Assembly (NCBI GenBank): GCA_012517825.1
Contig: JAAYUG010000029.1
Span: forward strand, 1 to 41,818
Source: Bacteroidales bacterium
GTDB taxonomy: Bacteria > Bacteroidota > Bacteroidia > Bacteroidales > JAAYUG01
Reading direction: 5' to 3'
DNA: 41,818 nt
The stretch's first letter is position 1; every line of letters begins with the position of its first letter. The translations under genes and the position numbers were made by a program. Positions 1 to 7,792 of this stretch are shown piece after piece. The notes under the pieces were generated by a model that saw only the letters and a list, made by a program, of their open reading frames with translations, made no database searches and was not told where the DNA came from.

Positions 1-5
1 AAAGA

Positions 6-60
6 TACCATTGATAACGAGGATAACTCTTTAAAGAGTTATCTCCCGTTATCAACGGTA
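6..60. repeat. Long nested inverted repeat (about 55 nt hairpin)
   Basis: The core at 22-43 is a perfect 22-bp palindrome. It is flanked by a perfect 9-bp pair (11-19 with 47-55) and a 4-bp pair (6-9 with 57-60), leaving one mismatch and a small asymmetric bulge. GATAAC occurs twice on the left and GTTATC twice on the right, so the arms themselves contain short tandem repeats. No T-run follows on the plus strand, so it is not a standard terminator. It could be the terminator or operator of a gene to the left of the window, or a cruciform element. Confidence 0.75.
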
Positions 61-186
61 AATCATCTTAATAAAAAAAGAATAAAAATTATTAATAAAA
101 CGGTCAACGTTATTTAGGCATTGACTAATCAGAAATCACAATTCACAACTCACAAATCACAAATTGACCTAAAACACCCGAAACGC

Positions 187-226
187 TGGAATAATGGAAC
201 ATTGAAACCCTGGAACGCTGGAACCT
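187..226. repeat. Five-unit array of 8-bp repeat TGGAAYNN
   Basis: Five consecutive 8-bp units begin TGGAA or TGAAA and end in two variable bases: TGGAATAA, TGGAACAT, TGAAACCC, TGGAACGC, TGGAACCT. The register is kept exactly. It is the weaker sister of the array at 377-432. Confidence 0.75.
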
Positions 227-376
227 CATTATTGGGAAATCGAAAATCACTGAAAATTTCCTATTTCCAATTTCCAATTTCCTGTAAGTGAGCACTCTAT
301 AAATCGGAAATTCTAATTAATAGGAAATGGGAAATCGGAAATCCTCATTAATGGGAAATCGGAAATCGGAAATCCT

Positions 377-432
377 TGGAACTCTGGAACCCTGGAACGC
401 TGGAACTTTGGAACATTGGAACACTGGAACAC
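377..432. repeat. Seven-unit perfect-period array of TGGAACNN
   Basis: Seven uninterrupted 8-bp units each read TGGAAC followed by two variable bases (TC, CC, GC, TT, AT, AC, AC). The six-base core is invariant while the last two positions drift. That differs from plain microsatellite slippage, where all positions would be equally conserved. The period of 8 is not a multiple of 3, so this is not a coding repeat. Confidence 0.85.
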
Positions 433-688
433 GATGCCATTGTCCTTAATCCCATTACGAAAAATTGAATTGGTATGTGATCATCGTTTCTTTTGTCCTT
501 CATACCCTGACTGTTAAATGAAGTATTATTGCTATTCGCTACATGCCCCTCGCAATTTTTCCTTCACCTTTCTTTGAGTTGAGAGCATAAGCACAGGATG
601 TTTAGAACTGAAAAATGTAAATCAATTCCGGTTTCTTAGAGAGCTGTTCTTCGGGCAGACTAACAATCCGGAAAAGAAACGGATTCCG

Positions 689-2044
689 TTAAAACGTCAT
701 GGTAAATACTGTCTCCTTTCCGGGAGTACTTGAGGCCGTTATGGTTCCATTATGCAAACGGATGATCTGGCGGGAAAGACTTAGGCCGATACCCGATCCG
801 CTTGGCTTTGTAGTGAAAAACGGAATAAAAATTTTGTCAATTACATCAGGAAGAATGCCCTGCCCGTTGTCATAAACCTGTAAGGTTGCTCGCCCCCGCT
901 TGTTCAGGAATGCCTTCAGCTCAATCACAGGATCTTTCCTGCCTTCCAGGGCATGCATAGAATTCTTGATCAGGTTGAGAAGCACCTGCTCGATGAGTTG
1001 CTCATCCACGGAAATTTCAAGATCATGCGGCTCAACAGACATGATAAAACGGATCCCGTTTTTCTTCATTTCTTCTTCAAGCAACAGGCTGATATGGCTG
1101 AACAGATCGTGCACCTTTAAAATCCTGAAATTGGGCTGAGGAATCCGGGTAAGGTTTCTGTAGGTATTGACAAAGTGCAAAAGCCCCGTACTCCGCTTGT
1201 TAATTGTCTGCAATGCCTGCTGAATCTCATTAACGGTATCCATATCCACCACCAGATTGCCGCTCTTGTTTTCCCCTATAATATCCTTGAGCATGATGTC
1301 GAGAGTGGACGAAAGGGATGCAATGGGAGTGATGGAATTCATAATTTCATGGGTCAGCACCCTGATCAGTTTTTGCCAGGCTTCTGTTTCCTGCTCTTCC
1401 AGAACACTCTGGATGTTTTTAATGGCTACCAGCACAATCTCCTTGTCTTTTATTCTGAGCTCCGTTGCGTTGATGCTGAGCTGAAGAAGGTCTTCATAAT
1501 CCTGTACTTTCACCAGGCGGTTTTCTCCCGGCTGAATGGACAGAAGAGTCTGGACAAGTTCCTTGCTCAGGGGTTCCAGAAGATGGATGTTTTTGAGGGT
1601 AGCAACCTGAAAGAGTTTCTTGGCGGCCTTGTTGACCAGTTCAACACTGCCATCGCGCTGAAAAGCTATTATGCTGACGTCAATATTCTGCACAATGCTC
1701 TGCAGATAATGAAAATGCTCCTCTTTTTCTGACCGTACTGCCTGAAAATCCTTTATGACATCATTGAAAGCCTTCGCCAGTTCATTGAATGATTCGCCCA
1801 TTCCCTCGATGCGGAATGAACGGTTAAACTCAGCATAACGGATGGATTCGAGAAACCCCGCCAGTTCCCTGTTGGTCCGGTCCGTGTAGCGGAATAGCCA
1901 GACAATCTGCATGACAATGACGATCCCGATCAACACCGGGGTGAGATAAAACCTTGTTTCCAGAGAATAGAAAAACAGGAAAATTGTGGCGCTGAGGACA
2001 ATAACCCTTATTAAAACGTTGGTGCGGAATTTTTTATAAACCAT
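689..2044 (-). CDS. Membrane sensor histidine kinase (NtrB/AtoS-like)
   Basis: This 451-residue protein is the likely partner kinase of the sigma-54 response regulator encoded just upstream. Two hydrophobic segments (about 10-28 and 33-53) anchor it in the inner membrane with almost no periplasmic loop, suggesting it senses through the membrane or cytoplasm. A HAMP-like linker (about 54-105) and a PAS-like domain (about 110-215) follow. The phosphoacceptor is His232 in LTHEIMNSITP. The ATPase domain shows an N box (LNLIKNSMHAL), a G1 box (DNGQGI) and an F/G2 region (PFFTTKPSGSGIGLSLS). Its start overlaps the regulator gene by 11 bp, so the two are probably translated together. The signal is unknown; the neighbouring efflux operon suggests envelope or toxic stress. 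Family call is firm, specificity is inference. Confidence 0.93.
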   Translation of the reverse strand: MVYKKFRTNVLIRVIVLSATIFLFFYSLETRFYLTPVLIGIVIVMQIVWLFRYTDRTNRELAGFLESIRYAEFNRSFRIEGMGESFNELAKAFNDVIKDFQAVRSEKEEHFHYLQSIVQNIDVSIIAFQRDGSVELVNKAAKKLFQVATLKNIHLLEPLSKELVQTLLSIQPGENRLVKVQDYEDLLQLSINATELRIKDKEIVLVAIKNIQSVLEEQETEAWQKLIRVLTHEIMNSITPIASLSSTLDIMLKDIIGENKSGNLVVDMDTVNEIQQALQTINKRSTGLLHFVNTYRNLTRIPQPNFRILKVHDLFSHISLLLEEEMKKNGIRFIMSVEPHDLEISVDEQLIEQVLLNLIKNSMHALEGRKDPVIELKAFLNKRGRATLQVYDNGQGILPDVIDKIFIPFFTTKPSGSGIGLSLSRQIIRLHNGTITASSTPGKETVFTMTF

Positions 2045-3416
2045 ATTTTTCCATGCGTCGGTAAAGTGATGTACGTGTAAGACCCAGTTCTGCAGCCGCC
2101 TGACTTACATTTCCCTGGTACTGTTTCAATACTTTCAGTATCACGGCTTTCTCAATTTCTTCCAGGTTGTAGGTTTCCAGTTCCAGTTCACCGGCTTTTC
2201 GGGAAACGGTAGAGAGAAGAAAATCATCGGGTTCAAGGATATCCCCCTCACTCATAATCACGGCCCTTTCAACGGCATGCTGCAATTCCCTTACATTTCC
2301 CGGCCAGGGATACTGCTGCAGCTTCTTCATGGCCGCCGCCGAAATGCCTCGTACCGGTTTCTTGTACTTTTTGGTATAGATCTTCAGGAAATGGTTTGTG
2401 AGCAGGGGAAGATCATCGAGCCGGTCCCTCAGAGGAGGCAGGTGAATTTCCACCGTGTTGATGCGGTACAGCAAATCCTGCCGGAAGGCATTCCTCGACA
2501 CCATGTCATAAATGTCGTTATTGGTGGCGCAAATTAGCCGCACATCAACCGGTATGGGCTTGTTCGAACCAACCCGTGTTACTTCCCTCCTCTCAATTAC
2601 GGTAAGCAACTTACTCTGAAGTGTGGGCGACAAATTTCCGATCTCATCAAGAAAAAGCGTTCCTCCGCTGGCAATTTCAAACCTTCCCTGCTTCTCCGAT
2701 TTCGCATCGGTAAATGCTCCTTTTTCATGCCCAAAAAGTTCGCTTTCAAAAAGGGTTTCCGCAATGGATCCGAGATCAACAGCAATAAACACCTCATCTT
2801 TGCGCGGAGAATCTCGGTGAAGCGCTCTGGCAACAAGCTCCTTTCCGGTGCCGTTTTCACCCAGGATCAAAACACTGGCATCCGTTTTTGCCACTTTCTG
2901 TATGGTGGCAAATACCTTTTGCATGGGTTCGCTGGCACCAATGAAGTCCTGGTATGGCATATCATAAACAGCGCTGATTCCCCTCTGCCGGGTACGGAGG
3001 GAATCTGCTTCCTGCCGCGACCTTCTCAATTTGATGGAAGCCGAAATGGTGGCCAGAAGTTTTTCGTTCTGCCATGGCTTGAGTACAAAATCCGTTGCGC
3101 CCGACTTAATGGCCCTCACTGCTTTCTCGGCATCACCATATGCGGTAATAAAGACAACCACCGCCTGCGGATCCAGTTCCAGAATTTTCGACAGCCAGTC
3201 AAATCCCTCCTGTCCGCTGATGGCATCTTTGGTAAAATTCATGTCCAGCAGAATTACATCATACTGCGTTTTCTGCATAACAGCCGGAATCTGCTCGGGA
3301 TCAGTCAGCGTGTCGATCACCTCAACATGCTGCTTCAACAGCAGTTTAAGGGCAAAAAGAATATCCTCGTTATCGTCAACAGCCAGTATGCGTCCTGTTT
3401 TTACATCTTTGCTCAT
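2034..3416 (-). CDS. Sigma-54-dependent NtrC-family response regulator
   Basis: The 460 residues show three domains in order: receiver, AAA+ and Fis-type HTH. The receiver (about 8-125) has Asp58 as likely phosphoacceptor in ILLDMN, acidic pair DD near 14-15 and Lys in LKPW. The sigma-54 AAA+ domain (about 155-385) has Walker A GENGTGKE, Walker B GGTLFLDEIG, and the sigma-54 contact loop written GAFTDA rather than the usual GAFTGA. A C-terminal Fis-type HTH ends the protein (NVSQAAAELGLTRTSLYRR). It would activate transcription by sigma-54 polymerase after phosphorylation by the overlapping kinase. The divergent efflux operon has a -24/-12 promoter at 3662-3678 and is the obvious target, by position. 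No other target is visible here. Confidence 0.95.
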   Translation of the reverse strand: MSKDVKTGRILAVDDNEDILFALKLLLKQHVEVIDTLTDPEQIPAVMQKTQYDVILLDMNFTKDAISGQEGFDWLSKILELDPQAVVVFITAYGDAEKAVRAIKSGATDFVLKPWQNEKLLATISASIKLRRSRQEADSLRTRQRGISAVYDMPYQDFIGASEPMQKVFATIQKVAKTDASVLILGENGTGKELVARALHRDSPRKDEVFIAVDLGSIAETLFESELFGHEKGAFTDAKSEKQGRFEIASGGTLFLDEIGNLSPTLQSKLLTVIERREVTRVGSNKPIPVDVRLICATNNDIYDMVSRNAFRQDLLYRINTVEIHLPPLRDRLDDLPLLTNHFLKIYTKKYKKPVRGISAAAMKKLQQYPWPGNVRELQHAVERAVIMSEGDILEPDDFLLSTVSRKAGELELETYNLEEIEKAVILKVLKQYQGNVSQAAAELGLTRTSLYRRMEKYGL

Positions 3417-3525
3417 TCGTTTCCCGGAAGATTATTATGCGTTATTCTGTAAAAGTAAACATTATTTGCTTCATCATCAATAAACAGACCAAAAAGACCC
3501 ACTCTTTCATTATCAAATGATACCA

Positions 3526-3533
3526 TACTTTTG
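3526..3533 (+). promoter_or_regulatory. Possible -7 element (TACTTTTG) in the divergent gap
   Basis: The octamer matches the Bacteroidetes -7 motif TAnnTTTG, but no good -33 TTTG sits 19-21 bp upstream. If used, it would give a second, constitutive start about 165 bp ahead of the efflux operon. Directly before it, 3511-3522 forms a short palindrome with arms TATCA/TGATA, which could be an enhancer site for the regulator. Confidence 0.3.
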
Positions 3534-3661
3534 CACACTCTCTGCCGGACTTGACATTCTGTTCGTTTTCGTACACCGTTTGTTTCATTTTGATACAGTT
3601 TCCGGGAGAATGGAAAGAACCCTGTTTGACAACTTTCTTAAATATCAGTACTTTAGGTTTT

Positions 3662-3678
3662 TTGGCATAATTAATGCT
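3662..3678 (+). promoter_or_regulatory. Sigma-54 (-24/-12) promoter
   Basis: TTGGCATAATTAATGCT has the GG (3664-3665) and GC (3676-3677) dinucleotides separated by exactly 10 bp, as sigma-54 polymerase requires, and TTGGCA matches the -24 consensus well. The expected start is near 3689, giving a leader of about 16 nt before the ATG at 3705. The adjacent divergent gene encodes a sigma-54 activator, which supports the call. Confidence 0.7.
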
Positions 3679-3704
3679 CAAACTCACGGAAATACTTTCG
3701 GCTT

Positions 3705-4964
3705 ATGAATGGCATGGACAAAAAGATTGAAAAAAGACATCCCCGACTGAAACGCATTATCTGGATTTCAGCCATTGCTGTTCTTGTACTCCTGGTTATT
3801 TACTCGATGTTTTTTGGAGATAAAAGCTCCAGGCTGAACATCGAAACCGACAAGATTACCATAGCTACCGTTGAACGCGACATATTTCAGGATTATATAG
3901 CTGTTATCGGCACCGTTGAACCCATTCAGACCATTTACCTTGATGCCATTGAAGGAGGCAGGGTAGAAGAGATTCTCCGCGATGAAGGAAGCAAACTGCG
4001 CAAGGGAGATGTGATCATCCGGCTGAGCAACCACAATCTGCTGCTGGAAATTTCGAACCATGAAGCGGAAGTTGCGCGGGCAGTCAATGAACTTCGCCAG
4101 GCACGGCTGTTGATGGTGCAGCAGCAACTCATCAACCAGAGCAGCATTATTGATACGAGAAAAGTTCTCAAACAGCAGGAAAGAACATTCCGGAACAATG
4201 AAAAGCTGTTCGAAACCAATTCTATCTCGCGCGAAGAGCTCGAAAAATCAAAAGAAGAATACCAGGCTTCATTAGAAAAAATGAACCTTCTGCTCGAAAA
4301 CCAGAAACAGGACAGCATGTTCAGGGCCATCCAGGTGGCCTCTCTCGAATCATCGGTTTCGCGCATGGAGAAAAACCTTGTACTCATCCGTGCCCGGCTC
4401 GATAACCTCGACATCAAGGCGCCTGTTGACGGCGAACTGGCCACTCTCAATCCTGAAGTAGGGGAAGTGATCAATTACGGCACACGTATCGGAACAATCA
4501 ATATACTCGACTCCTACAAGCTGAAAGCCGAAATTGACGAGCACTATATTGACCGGGTGAAAAAAGGACTGAAAGGTGCCTGCGATTTCAGCGGGAAAGA
4601 CTATACAGCGCATATTGAAAAGATTTTCCCCGAAGTGAAAAACGGAAGGTTTTTTGTTGACATGATTTTTGATGATTCGGTACCTTCCCAGATCCGTATC
4701 GGTCAGACATCACGGATCAAGCTTGAACTGGGGGAATCCCAGCCGGCTGTACTTTTACCCAGGGGAGGTTTTTACCAGAGTACCGGTGGTCAGTGGGTAT
4801 ATGTCATTCTTCCCGAACAGCATGTAGCTGTAAAACGGGCTATCCGGATCGGACGCCAGAACCCGAGATTTTACGAAATCATCGAAGGCCTGGAGCCGGG
4901 AGAAAAAGTAATTGTTTCGGGATACGACAATTTTGGCAACGCAGATAAGCTGATTCTTAAATAG
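3705..4964 (+). CDS. Periplasmic adaptor (membrane fusion) protein, HlyD/MacA type
   Basis: This 419-residue protein should link an inner-membrane transporter to a TolC-type channel. One N-terminal membrane segment (about 17-37) follows a short basic tail. A lipoyl-like half (EGGRVEEILRDEGSKLRKGDVI) precedes a long charged coiled-coil hairpin (about 115-225). The second lipoyl half (NLDIKAPVDGELATLNPEVGE split around it) and a beta-barrel follow. The C-terminal membrane-proximal domain includes GLEPGEKVIVSG. The first ATG is used; Met4 is an alternative. It is first in the operon behind the sigma-54 promoter and 20 bp before the ABC ATPase gene. Adaptors of this type serve both RND and MacB-like ABC pumps; the ATPase next door favours the ABC type. 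Confidence 0.92.
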   Translation: MNGMDKKIEKRHPRLKRIIWISAIAVLVLLVIYSMFFGDKSSRLNIETDKITIATVERDIFQDYIAVIGTVEPIQTIYLDAIEGGRVEEILRDEGSKLRKGDVIIRLSNHNLLLEISNHEAEVARAVNELRQARLLMVQQQLINQSSIIDTRKVLKQQERTFRNNEKLFETNSISREELEKSKEEYQASLEKMNLLLENQKQDSMFRAIQVASLESSVSRMEKNLVLIRARLDNLDIKAPVDGELATLNPEVGEVINYGTRIGTINILDSYKLKAEIDEHYIDRVKKGLKGACDFSGKDYTAHIEKIFPEVKNGRFFVDMIFDDSVPSQIRIGQTSRIKLELGESQPAVLLPRGGFYQSTGGQWVYVILPEQHVAVKRAIRIGRQNPRFYEIIEGLEPGEKVIVSGYDNFGNADKLILK

Positions 4965-4984
4965 TACCTTTAATTCTGTTCATT

Positions 4985-5674
4985 ATGATTCGCACCATCC
5001 ATCTGAGCAAAGTTTTCCGCACCGATGAAGTGGAAACAACTGCCCTCAACAATGTCAATCTTGAAGTTAAGGAAGGAGAATTTGTCGCAGTAATGGGTCC
5101 TTCGGGCTGCGGAAAATCCACCCTGCTCAATATTCTGGGCCTTCTGGACAATCCGACCAGTGGAGAATTTTACCTCGACGGACATGAGGTTTCCCGTTAC
5201 AGTGAACGGGCCCGCACCAGTATGAGAAAAGGAAACATCGGATTTGTATTCCAGAGCTTCAACCTGATCGATGAACTAACAGTCTTTGAAAATATCGAAC
5301 TTCCCCTTTTGTATATGAAGGTTTCTGCCACTGAGCGCCGCAAAAGGGTGGAAGAAGCCATGGAAAGAATGCGGATATCACACCGCAGAAAACACTTCCC
5401 CCAGCAACTTTCCGGCGGTCAGCAGCAGCGTGTTGCCATTGCACGTGCTGTGGTTTCCAAACCAAGGCTCATCCTCGCCGACGAACCAACCGGAAACCTC
5501 GACTCAGCCAACGGGGAAGAGGTTATGAATCTTCTGATCGAACTCAATAACGACGGAACAACCATCGTGATGGTAACCCACTCCCCCTCCGATGCAGAAA
5601 AAGCCCACCGGATCATTCAGCTTTTTGACGGATATGTAGTTACGGAAAATGTAAAACATGCGTATCAGAGTTGA
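4985..5674 (+). CDS. ABC transporter ATP-binding protein, LolD/MacB type
   Basis: The 229 residues cover a complete nucleotide-binding domain and little else. Visible motifs are Walker A (GPSGCGKST), the Q loop (FVFQSFNLIDELTV), the signature LSGGQQQR, Walker B with catalytic Glu (LILADEPTGNLDS) and the switch His (VMVTHSPSDAEKAH). The phrase NLDSANGEEVM is typical of the LolD/MacB/FtsE group that powers extrusion or lipoprotein release rather than import. The protein needs a partner permease. None is encoded before the TolC-family gene, so the permease must lie elsewhere or have been lost. Confidence 0.94.
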   Translation: MIRTIHLSKVFRTDEVETTALNNVNLEVKEGEFVAVMGPSGCGKSTLLNILGLLDNPTSGEFYLDGHEVSRYSERARTSMRKGNIGFVFQSFNLIDELTVFENIELPLLYMKVSATERRKRVEEAMERMRISHRRKHFPQQLSGGQQQRVAIARAVVSKPRLILADEPTGNLDSANGEEVMNLLIELNNDGTTIVMVTHSPSDAEKAHRIIQLFDGYVVTENVKHAYQS

Positions 5675-5778
5675 ATAGCGTAAAGACAAAAGCCCTGTAT
5701 GGAAAACGAAACCACAGATTATTTTCTGACAATTAGAAAAGAAAAAACTCAGCAGGAATTTAACTAATACAAACAAAA

Positions 5779-6081
5779 ATGAAAGAACTTGCCATTCCTT
5801 TACCCTATATTCGTGATGACCAGATCGCTGAGGTGGAATTATCCATCGGCCGGTCAAAACTTCACTACAGCTTCAGGATAGAATCATTTCCGTGGGATGT
5901 GGAGGATGCATTTACCCACCCCGATGATGACGAAATTACCCGTTCGCTGAAGAGGATAACAAGACTTAAAAACGCTATTCAGGAATACGATCCGGAATGG
6001 GAACTGATACAGATTTTCAATCCATCAGAAAATTCGAAATTTATACAGGTACTTTACAGAAAAAAACTGAAACTGATTTAA
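5779..6081 (+). CDS. Small conserved-looking protein of unknown function
   Basis: I do not recognise a family. The 100-residue product is soluble and acidic in the middle (HPDDDEITRSLKRITRLK) with a basic C-terminus (YRKKLKLI). There is no signal peptide, membrane segment or cysteine. The sequence reads like a compact alpha/beta domain that begins with a strand-rich stretch. It lies between the ABC ATPase and the TolC-family gene on the same strand, about 100 bp after the former, so it may be co-expressed with the pump. The ATG follows an A-rich leader (acaaacaaaaatg) as is usual in this phylum. Codon use looks like that of its neighbours, supporting a real gene. Confidence 0.7.
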   Translation: MKELAIPLPYIRDDQIAEVELSIGRSKLHYSFRIESFPWDVEDAFTHPDDDEITRSLKRITRLKNAIQEYDPEWELIQIFNPSENSKFIQVLYRKKLKLI

Positions 6082-6086
6082 TATGA

Positions 6087-6144
6087 AACCCACATGTTTT
6101 ACAAACACAAACACAGCGGTAATAAAATGCCGAACATGTGGGTT
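6087..6144. repeat. Perfect 12-bp inverted repeat ahead of the TolC-family gene
   Basis: AACCCACATGTT at 6087-6098 is matched by its exact reverse complement AACATGTGGGTT at 6133-6144, with a 34-nt loop. The left arm begins 6 bp after the stop codon of the small gene, and the right arm ends 29 bp before the ATG at 6174. No T-run follows. It may be an mRNA processing or stability hairpin separating the two cistrons, or a pair of regulator half-sites. Confidence 0.75.
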
Positions 6145-6173
6145 CCATCATACCATTGAAAATTAATTTTATT

Positions 6174-7514
6174 ATGATGAAAATGCGTGCAATGTATTTG
6201 GCCGTCGTAACGGTAATTTTCCTAGCAGGAACAGGTACTTCCCGTGCCCAGAAGGTGTGGACACTGGAAGAATGCATACAGTATGCCCTCGATCACAATA
6301 TTACCATTAAACGGCAGGAACTGGCGGCCGATGTTTCCTCCAACAATGCATTTCAGGCAAAGATGAATCTGTTGCCCGGAATCGGAGCAGGGTTCAATCA
6401 TTCATTCAATTTCGGACGAACCGTTGATCCAACTACTTACGACTTTGTGGAACAAAATTACCAGTCGCAGTCAATGGGTGTGGGAGGCAACATGACGTTA
6501 TTCCATGGCCTGCAGAATATCAACAACATGAAACGGCAGCAGTTCAATCTCATGGCCAAACTGGCGCAGGTTGAAAAGGCCAAAAACGATGTTACACTTA
6601 ACATTGCCACCGCTTATCTTCAGATCCTCTTCAGCCAGGAAATTCTCGAAGTAGCCAAAGCACAGCTTGAAGTAACACGCCTGCAGGTTGAAAAAATGCG
6701 GAAACTGGTGGAGGTGGGAAACAAGGCCATGGGAGACCTTTTGCAGATTCAGGCACAGGAAGCTTCTGACCGGCTGGAAGTGATCAATGCTTCAAACAAC
6801 TTAAAAATTGCCTATCTCACACTCACCCAACTGCTCGACCTCGATTCGGCCGAAGGATTTGAAATTGCAAAACCGGTCACGGCCCAGATTGACGAAGCAC
6901 TGGTTGCTCCCGAAGTGGAAGAAATTTATACCGTTGCCGAAAAAGAAATGCCCCAGATCAGAATGGCAGAGTACATGGTAAAAGCTGCGCAAAAAGACCT
7001 TGCCATTGCCCGCGGAGCCAGATTCCCTGATGTAACACTGCAGTCACAGGTGTACACCTACTATTCGGAACTTCAGACGCAATATTACTCATACGAACAG
7101 CAACTGCGCAACAACATGTCAAAAACCATCCAGTTCGGAATCAATATCCCTCTGTTCAGCCGCTATGCCACTCAACGCGATATCAGCAATGCAAAAATCG
7201 CCCGCAATGATGCCGAACTGCAACTCAGGGAAGCCCGGCTTGACCTATACAAAACCATTCAGCAGGCACATGCTGATGCAGTTGCCGCACTTGAAAAATA
7301 CCGGTCGGCAGCAGAAGCAGTAAAGGCTAACGAGGAAGCCTTTAAATATACAGAGCAGAAATTCGGGGTAGGCCTTGTGAGCGCCGTTGAATACAATGAA
7401 GGAAAGAAAAACCTGACAAAAGCCCGTGCCGACTTACTGCAGGCTAAATATGAATTCATCTTTAAGACAAAAATTCTCGCTTTTTACATGGGAAATAAAA
7501 TCGAGCTTAAATAG
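6174..7514 (+). CDS. TolC-family outer-membrane efflux protein
   Basis: The product is the outer-membrane channel expected to work with the adaptor and ABC ATPase upstream. The ATG at 6174 (or 6177) is chosen because it starts a signal peptide (MMKMRAMYLAVVTVIFLAG..SRAQ). A GTG at 6138 falls inside the right arm of an inverted repeat and is less likely. The mature protein opens with WTLEECIQYALDHN, the usual TolC-family start. Long amphipathic helices then fill two repeated halves; the second contains FGINIPLFSRYATQRDISNA, and the end contains KFGVGLVSAVEYNEGKKNL. Length (446) fits the family. A strong terminator follows at 7551-7586, closing the operon. Confidence 0.94.
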   Translation: MMKMRAMYLAVVTVIFLAGTGTSRAQKVWTLEECIQYALDHNITIKRQELAADVSSNNAFQAKMNLLPGIGAGFNHSFNFGRTVDPTTYDFVEQNYQSQSMGVGGNMTLFHGLQNINNMKRQQFNLMAKLAQVEKAKNDVTLNIATAYLQILFSQEILEVAKAQLEVTRLQVEKMRKLVEVGNKAMGDLLQIQAQEASDRLEVINASNNLKIAYLTLTQLLDLDSAEGFEIAKPVTAQIDEALVAPEVEEIYTVAEKEMPQIRMAEYMVKAAQKDLAIARGARFPDVTLQSQVYTYYSELQTQYYSYEQQLRNNMSKTIQFGINIPLFSRYATQRDISNAKIARNDAELQLREARLDLYKTIQQAHADAVAALEKYRSAAEAVKANEEAFKYTEQKFGVGLVSAVEYNEGKKNLTKARADLLQAKYEFIFKTKILAFYMGNKIELK

Positions 7515-7550
7515 ACCACTGGCAATCAGGTAAGGAGGTTTCTCTTTCTG

Positions 7551-7586
7551 AAGGATGGCAGAACTCCCATGCCATCCTTTTCTTTT
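7551..7586 (+). terminator. Rho-independent terminator of the efflux operon
   Basis: A perfect 10-bp stem AAGGATGGCA / TGCCATCCTT (7551-7560 with 7570-7579) closes a 9-nt loop and runs into a T-rich tail (TTCTTTT). It lies 37 bp after the TolC-family stop codon. Confidence 0.88.
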
Positions 7587-7733
7587 GTCGGCCAACGGTG
7601 CACTTTATAATCCCAAATATAATTTTCTATAGCCTGGTTGAATTTGTTAATTCATGGTACTTGGGTTAAATCCATAGTCCCTGGTTTAAAGCATGAACCC
7701 CTTTTTCACCTGTCATATATTTCATGTTTCATG

Positions 7734-7765
7734 CTTGCCATAATCATTTACTTGAATTACATTTG
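7734..7765 (+). promoter_or_regulatory. Bacteroidetes-type promoter (CTTG-N20-TACATTTG)
   Basis: The -33-like CTTG at 7734-7737 and -7 TACATTTG at 7758-7765 are 20 bp apart, within the 19-21 bp known for the phylum's housekeeping promoter. The predicted start is near 7772, about 20 nt before the ATG at 7793. Confidence 0.6.
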
Positions 7766-7792
7766 ATCCCCATGCATTAAATCAATAGGCAC

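Larger units (their letters stand above)
61..688. other. Gene-free region rich in short repeats
   Basis: No convincing coding sequence is present. The stretch around 128-432 is built from short purine-rich phrases (GGAAATC-type, CACAAATCA-type) and two arrays of an 8-bp unit, listed separately. From about 433 to 688 the sequence is ordinary AT-rich spacer leading into the end of the histidine kinase gene; I see no clear terminator there. Phrases from this region recur in the gap at 17474-17757. Confidence 0.6.

Noticed and set aside
187-432. CRISPR array
   Set aside because: The units are only 8 bp with 2 variable bases; there are no spacers and no cas genes.
1175-1732. 185-codon plus-strand frame opposite the histidine kinase
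   Set aside because: It is the antisense shadow of the PAS and HisKA region.
2727-3452. 241-codon plus-strand frame opposite the response regulator
   Set aside because: It is antisense to conserved receiver and AAA+ motifs and encodes no recognisable pattern.
3442-3708. Short frames on both strands in the gap between the response regulator and the efflux operon
   Set aside because: They overlap the promoter region, have no recognisable domain and are mutually exclusive.
5699-5767. 22-codon frame (MENETTDYFLTIRKEK...) between the ABC ATPase and the small unknown gene
   Set aside because: It has plausible composition but is too short to support without conservation data.
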